From: an uncultured Oscillospiraceae bacterium | GTDB lineage: Bacteria > Bacillota > Clostridia > Oscillospirales > Oscillospiraceae | Length of the DNA: 26,713 bases | NCBI GenBank assembly: GCA_934636655.1 | Contig: CAKUAS010000023.1 | Coordinates: forward strand, 1-26,713 | Reading direction: 5' to 3' | Part shown: positions 22,966 through 26,713 of the stretch, piece by piece | Numbering within the stretch: the first letter of the stretch is position 1 | How the letters are laid out: each line of letters opens with the position of its first letter | Position numbers and translations under genes: made by a program | The notes under the pieces: model-generated | Databases searched by the model: none | What the model was told of the DNA's origin: nothing | Seen by the model: the letters and a program-made list of their open reading frames with translations, nothing else

Positions 22966-24700
22966 GGCCAAATTATCATGCTGCGTGGTGCGCGATCTGC
23001 TGCCGTCCTACGTTGAGGAGCTGACGGAGAGCGAGACGAGCCGGCTCGTGCGGGAGCATCTTGACTCCTGCTCCGAATGCAGAAAGGTCGAAGAGGAAAT
23101 GCGCGCGCAGCTCGGCATTGAGCACGCGCCTGCGCCTAAGCTCGGCTTTCTGCGCAGATACAGGACGCGGCAGCTTTTCTCCGCACTTTTGGCGGCAATA
23201 GTTGCAATAACGCTCATGTACCTGCTGTATTCATCGGAGTTCAAGTATCAGAACACCGAGGCCGGGCGGCTGGCCGCAGTTGAGGACTTCGTCACGCAGG
23301 AGAAGACCGGGGTCAGCTGGGAAGATGAAATGGTGAAGATCGAGACCGGCACGCCGCTTACCGTACATGCGTGGGCGGAATACGACGACAGGCTGTATCT
23401 TTTTTATACCGCCGACAACTCAGAGCACGTTCAGGGCTTCGTCGAGCTTGAGCGCGGCATAAACGGGCGCTACCGGCCGCTGAACGCCACCTGCTCTCCG
23501 TCGCAGCTCACGGTCGGAGCAGACTGGTATCGGGATCGGGAAAACGACGTTTACATGCTCGCATTCTACAATTGCCGCGGTATTTATTCCGCGAAGCTTA
23601 GCTTCAACGTCTATTATGAAAACAGCTATGAAATCGTTTTTAAAAGCCTCGACATACCGTCAGCTGATTTTCTGCGCATTATGAGTACTGCCGACTTTCT
23701 TAAATACCTCGGTGTTGATCCGGACGAACCGCATTCAATGTCCTTGAGATCCGTAAAGCTCTTTGACGAAAACGGAAACGACATTACTGCACAGTACACC
23801 GACGAGAGCGTCGAGCAAAACTGGGTAGGCGGCCCAAGCGCAGCCGAGACCGGCGCTGTCTATGTTTTCATGGCCATCGTCGCTATCCTCGGCATAATCC
23901 TCGTGCGCTTTTTCCTCAAGCGGGAGACAAAGCCTGTCGAAAAGCCCAAGCGCAACATCATCATCGGCGGAGTTATCGCCGCCCTCGGTCTTGCGCTGCT
24001 CTCACATGTGGGGTATATGCTGTTCACGGTGCTCGATGGCAAACCGGGCGACGTATCAAAGGCGCAGTTTGTCGCACAGCTCGGCGCGGAGGATGAGCTT
24101 ACAAACGTCACGGTTGGCAGGACGCTTACGCTCGACTTCGGCGCACCGTTTGAACACGCTCCGACAGGGCGCACACTTCCGCAGACCGTCACCGTGAGCG
24201 ACGTGTACATCCTCAAGAACACAGGGAGCGAGGACTTGAGCCGCCGCCTGTTCTTCCCGGTGAACTACCTGAGATCGGACGATGAGCGCGTGAGCATAAC
24301 GCTCGACGGCGGGACCGTCGGCCAATGGTACGGCGTCGGCGAACAGCCGTTTATTGACGGCGGTTCGTTCTCATCCGGCGTACAAAACGGCAAATACTAT
24401 AAAAAGGCACTGGAAAACGACTCTCACTCTGGCACGGGATTTGCGTATTATGTCATCGATCTCACGCTCAAGGCCGGGCAGATCGCCGAGCTGCGGCTCG
24501 AGTATCTGCTTGAAAATGCGTGCAGTATCCTTGTGCTGAGCGGCTACGGCGCAGTCAGCTGCGAAAATTCCCGGCTCATCATAAATGACCCGAACCGCAT
24601 AAAGCTCTCGAGCAGCAATAAAAATGTCACTATACCCGAATACGGCGGCGAGCTCGAGCTCAGCGCGAACACCGATTACTTCACAATAAATATTGGATAG
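22958..24700 (+). CDS. Anti-sigma factor with zinc-finger and large extracytoplasmic part
   Basis: A 580-aa protein. The cytoplasmic N-terminus has the zinc anti-sigma motif His34-x3-Cys38-x2-Cys41 (REHLDSCSECRK). TM1 is about 71-93. An outside domain follows (about 94-300) with many Tyr and Asp residues (YDDRLYLFYTADN). TM2 (about 308-330) and TM3 (about 341-365) bracket a short KPVEKPKR cytoplasmic loop. A second beta-rich outside domain (about 366-580) ends the protein. Much larger than ordinary zinc anti-sigmas of 100-250 aa, it looks like a sensor fused to the inhibitor. ATG 22958 follows GGAGGTG and overlaps the sigma stop. Family knowledge: it holds the ECF factor at the membrane until a signal or proteolysis releases it. 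Confidence 0.85.
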   Translation: MSEAKLSCCVVRDLLPSYVEELTESETSRLVREHLDSCSECRKVEEEMRAQLGIEHAPAPKLGFLRRYRTRQLFSALLAAIVAITLMYLLYSSEFKYQNTEAGRLAAVEDFVTQEKTGVSWEDEMVKIETGTPLTVHAWAEYDDRLYLFYTADNSEHVQGFVELERGINGRYRPLNATCSPSQLTVGADWYRDRENDVYMLAFYNCRGIYSAKLSFNVYYENSYEIVFKSLDIPSADFLRIMSTADFLKYLGVDPDEPHSMSLRSVKLFDENGNDITAQYTDESVEQNWVGGPSAAETGAVYVFMAIVAILGIILVRFFLKRETKPVEKPKRNIIIGGVIAALGLALLSHVGYMLFTVLDGKPGDVSKAQFVAQLGAEDELTNVTVGRTLTLDFGAPFEHAPTGRTLPQTVTVSDVYILKNTGSEDLSRRLFFPVNYLRSDDERVSITLDGGTVGQWYGVGEQPFIDGGSFSSGVQNGKYYKKALENDSHSGTGFAYYVIDLTLKAGQIAELRLEYLLENACSILVLSGYGAVSCENSRLIINDPNRIKLSSSNKNVTIPEYGGELELSANTDYFTINIG

Positions 24701-24707
24701 CAAAAAG

Positions 24708-24733
24708 AAAACCCGTCCTCTCGGACGGGTTTT
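24708..24733. terminator. Bidirectional terminator
   Basis: AAAACCCGTCC-TCTC-GGACGGGTTTT lies between the anti-sigma stop (24700) and the convergent 62-aa gene (24775). Confidence 0.9.
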
Positions 24734-24774
24734 CCCAATAGGATAGGTATTTGCTTAAAGTCGTGGAGAGCAAG

Positions 24775-24963
24775 TTATTTCGTGAAATCAGGGGTCGGCA
24801 GCATGTACTCAAGGACACCCAGTACCGGGAAGAGCAGCGCCAGGAAGCCGAACGGGGAGCTTCCGGTGGAGCCGAACATGTCAAAGCAGAAGATGCACAG
24901 TGCTGCAAATGCGATGACGGTGAACACGATCTTGCGGATGAAATTCTTTACTTCGTAACTCAT
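24775..24963 (-). CDS. 62-aa two-helix membrane protein of unknown function
   Basis: The product has a basic N-terminus (MSYEVKNFIRK), helix 1 (IVFTVIAFAALCIFCFDMF), a Gly-Ser turn and helix 2 (FGFLALLFPVLGVLEYML). AAAGGAG lies 8 nt before ATG 24963. A good promoter is at 25037-25065 and a terminator follows, so it is a real small gene. The promoter region shares a two-part motif with the lysR promoter, so it may be a LysR target. No family is recognised. Confidence 0.8.
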   Translation of the reverse strand: MSYEVKNFIRKIVFTVIAFAALCIFCFDMFGSTGSSPFGFLALLFPVLGVLEYMLPTPDFTK

Positions 24964-25036
24964 TTTGAAAACTCCTTTTATAGTTATTTCAATTAGTTTT
25001 TATTTGTTAGAGATTTAACTTTCTCTTTCTGGTTTC

Positions 25037-25065
25037 ATAATACTACGCACTTCCCCATTTAGCAA
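25037..25065 (-). promoter_or_regulatory. Promoter of the 62-aa membrane protein gene
   Basis: Minus strand TTGCTA (25065-25060), 17 bp, TATTAT (25042-25037). It gives a 67-nt leader. Confidence 0.65.
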
Positions 25066-25091
25066 GCGAATAAAATTCATGTATTGCATGA
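25062..25091 (+). promoter_or_regulatory. Shared motif copy A (candidate LysR-type operator)
   Basis: GCAAGCGAATA (25062-25072), then TCAT-GTATTGC-ATGA (25077-25091). The same 11-mer and a TCAT-N7-ATGA dyad recur at 25611-25640 with identical spacing. The dyad lies about 47-61 bp upstream of the expected start of the 62-aa gene. Confidence 0.55.
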
Positions 25092-25104
25092 CGTTTTGTA
25101 ATGT

Positions 25105-25118
25105 TAGTTAATTAACTA
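25105..25118. promoter_or_regulatory. Perfect 14-bp palindrome
   Basis: TAGTTAATTAACTA is its own complement. It is a possible regulator-binding site in otherwise non-coding DNA; the regulator is unknown. Confidence 0.35.
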
Positions 25119-25185
25119 TCAATCGAGAAAGCACATTTAGACAGTACTAATACGTCTATTGCAGGTGCCCGGTTATCAAGGCTGA

Positions 25186-25470
25186 CGCGGAAACCGCGCG
25201 AGTGGATAGCGGACAGCTATAGGTTTTTGCCTGACGGCAAACGGATTTTAAGAGCGACCCCTCAGTCATTGCTAACACAATGCCAGCTCCCCTTACACAG
25301 GGGAGCCACTGGAAAGCGTTGCATATCTACACACCGCTCAAATGTAATGCGAAACAATACGGTCTATGACGTTGTCTCGATAACGGGCTACTGCAATAAC
25401 CGTATTCGCAGCGGTGTCCGTGCGCCTCTAAAAAGGCGAAAACCGAGTGCCGGTTAAGACACTCGGTTTT
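25186..25470. repeat. Repeat element 3: dense run of hairpins, possible structured RNA
   Basis: No gene. Consecutive hairpins: CGCGG-AAA-CCGCG (25186-25198), ATAGC/GCTAT (25206-25220), TTTGCC-TGAC-GGCAAA (25226-25241), CATTG/CAATG (25267-25282), GCTCCCCT/AGGGGAGC (25286-25306), GCGTTGCAT/ATGTAATGC with two G-U pairs (25316-25350), AATACGGT/ACCGTATT (25356-25406) enclosing CGTTGT-CTCG-ATAACG, CGCCT/AGGCG (25423-25438), and AAAACCGAGTG/CACTCGGTTTT (25439-25470). The part 25341-25430 is related to 313-391. The CTCAGTCA...CAGCTCCCC...GGGGAGCC block (25261-25307) resembles REP-like repeats common in gut Clostridia (recollection). It could be a composite repeat island or one folded RNA ending in the last hairpin. 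Confidence 0.6.
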
Positions 25471-25610
25471 CGGGAGATTGTTGGTGTTATCGGGATGGAG
25501 AGGCCCGATAACGAGAGAGAAAGAATGGATGAAATATGTCTAAAAGGCGTTAACCTTTTTTCAAGCATCGTTATTTTATGGTCAAAGTATATTATGTTTT
25601 TAGCCATTAC

Positions 25611-25640
25611 GCAAGCGAATATTTGTCATGTTTTATATGA
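25611..25640 (+). promoter_or_regulatory. Shared motif copy B upstream of lysR
   Basis: GCAAGCGAATA (25611-25621), then TCAT-GTTTTAT-ATGA (25626-25640). The dyad lies at about -72 to -58 of the lysR start, the usual place for the recognition site of LysR-type regulators. Confidence 0.55.
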
Positions 25641-25662
25641 TTTTTTGGAATGAAATTTGATG

Positions 25663-25691
25663 TTGCATCATGGCGCTTCACGGCATATAAT
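25663..25691 (+). promoter_or_regulatory. Promoter of the lysR gene
   Basis: TTGCAT (25663-25668), 17 bp, TATAAT (25686-25691). The palindrome TGATG-TTG-CATCA (25658-25670) covers the -35 box and may be an autoregulatory site. The stretch 25471-25610 shows nothing I can assign. Confidence 0.65.
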
Positions 25692-25750
25692 ATGATGTAT
25701 TAGAATTCATTTCATGCAAATCATTCATTTTCAGAATTGGAGGGCTCAGC

Positions 25751-26635
25751 ATGGCCATTCATAAATATCAGGCATTCGTCAAGGTCGCGGAGATGGGCAG
25801 CATCACGAAGGCCGCCGAGGCGATGGGCTACACGCAGTCGGCAGTCAGCCGTATGGTGGCCGACCTCGAAGACGAGTGGAACCTCAATTTGCTGCGCCGC
25901 AGCCGCGGCGGACTTGCTTTGTCGTCGGACGGTCTGATGATGCTTCCTTATATAAAAGATCTGTGCAGTCACTACGAAGCCCTGCAGGAACAGGCAAACT
26001 CGCTCAAGGGCTTGGAGACCGGCTTTATCCGAATCGGCTCGTGCTCGAGCTTTTCTACGCAGTGCCTGCCTTCGATACTCAAAAACTTCGAGCAGCGCTA
26101 TCCCCATATCGTGTTTCAGCTTCAGAACATGGAATACAGTGAGACTGAGGAGGCTCTGTGCGCCGGCGAGATCGACTGCGGATTCATAAGCGCGCCGTAT
26201 TCGCCGGAGCTTGACGTTACCGTTTTGATGCGCGACAGGATGCTTGCCGTGCTGCCGCCGGATCACCCGCTGGCCGACGCGCCGTGCTACCCCCTGCAGC
26301 GCTTCAGTGAAGAGCGCATCATAAAGCTCACGGATGAGGCAAACAACGAGGTCTCCAAAGTCTTTGACCAGCTCAACGCTCACTTGGACACCCCTGTTAC
26401 CGCCTACTGTGACGTTAACGACGACTACTCTATCATGGCGATGGTCGAAAGCGGACTGGGCGTGTCACTCCTATCTGAGCTTGTCACGGGCAGGATGCCC
26501 TTTGATATACGTCTCAAGGAGCTCGACCCGCCGCAATACCGCGACGTTGCTATAGCTGTCAAAAAGGGCCGCCGCCCCTCCCCCGCTACGGAAAAATTCA
26601 TCCAGATCGTTATGGAATACTTTAATCTGCAATAA
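25751..26635 (+). CDS. LysR family transcriptional regulator
   Basis: A 294-aa protein. The N-terminal winged helix contains VAEMGSITKAAEAMGYTQSA and VSRMVADLEDEW (about 12-44), followed by the linker helix and a two-lobed effector-binding domain (about 88-290) with GFIRIGSCSSFSTQCLPSIL, IDCGFIS, RMLAVLPPDHPLA and MVESGLGVSLLSEL. The CysB/BenM-like fold binds a small molecule of unknown identity. GGAGG lies before ATG 25751. No divergent target gene of the classical kind is adjacent; the best candidate target in the window is the 62-aa membrane gene, through the shared motif. No terminator is seen before the window end (26636-26713 shows nothing else). Confidence 0.93.
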   Translation: MAIHKYQAFVKVAEMGSITKAAEAMGYTQSAVSRMVADLEDEWNLNLLRRSRGGLALSSDGLMMLPYIKDLCSHYEALQEQANSLKGLETGFIRIGSCSSFSTQCLPSILKNFEQRYPHIVFQLQNMEYSETEEALCAGEIDCGFISAPYSPELDVTVLMRDRMLAVLPPDHPLADAPCYPLQRFSEERIIKLTDEANNEVSKVFDQLNAHLDTPVTAYCDVNDDYSIMAMVESGLGVSLLSELVTGRMPFDIRLKELDPPQYRDVAIAVKKGRRPSPATEKFIQIVMEYFNLQ

Positions 26636-26713
26636 GCAGCGAATTGTCAAACTAAGTGCAACAGGAAGAGAGTTCAAAGTCCCACAAATCCTGAGCAGAA
26701 CGGAAATTAAGAA

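Noticed and set aside
25251..25320. Cobalamin riboswitch suggested by GCCACTGG
   Set aside because: Only this short block fits; the conserved core, B12-box and order of elements are missing, and the hairpin before it is a REP-like repeat.

Overview
The window looks like chromosomal DNA of a low-abundance-annotated gut Clostridia, most likely the Oscillospirales (Oscillospiraceae-like). This is inferred from several things: the single-chain (alpha2-type) glycyl-tRNA synthetase, Firmicutes-style GGAGG ribosome sites, strong rho-independent terminators, YitT, TIGR01906 and LTA-synthase-like membrane proteins, and TTGACAAGGGGACA-type short inverted-repeat elements. Coding DNA is moderately GC-rich and intergenic DNA is AT-rich. 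I see no prophage, CRISPR array, rRNA or tRNA. I support 27 protein genes, one of them cut by the left edge, plus one likely small RNA.

Left third (1-7500): a divergent pair starts the window, a truncated minus-strand gene and a KdpD/KdpE-like two-component system (437-2229). Next come a YitT membrane protein and a dCMP deaminase-like enzyme (2316-3706). Eleven-bp-period direct repeats precede both the kinase and yitT and look like response-regulator sites. A convergent operon (7385-3746) encodes an MMPL/RND exporter and a partner lipoprotein. Its sigma-A promoter carries a palindrome filling the spacer, typical of a repressor operator.

Middle (7500-16500): a stand-alone FHA protein; TVP38 and MntP membrane proteins; a CAT/E2-fold acyltransferase whose catalytic His is Glu; a Lit-like (TIGR01906) and YhhN-like membrane pair; a TPR protein overlapping a DUF4037 nucleotidyltransferase; an FlK-like hot-dog thioesterase overlapping a P-loop ATPase; a predicted 69-nt small RNA with a C-rich loop; a small XRE regulator; a 280-bp MITE-like element; and a PLP aminotransferase. 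Every convergent gene pair in the window is separated by one bidirectional hairpin terminator.

Right third (16500-26713): a plus-strand run of glycyl-tRNA synthetase, LTA-synthase-like sulfatase, a single-TM protein and NAD synthetase, the last with what looks like a dead glutaminase domain. Then come an ECF sigma/anti-sigma pair with a large extracytoplasmic region, a 62-aa membrane protein, a 700-bp structured non-coding stretch, and a LysR regulator. The promoters of lysR and the 62-aa gene share a two-part operator-like motif.

The most unusual non-coding signal is a set of three intergenic elements (near 180-390, 14891-15170 and 25180-25470) that share modules pairwise. In the first two, a long hairpin is preserved although its sequence has changed on both arms.
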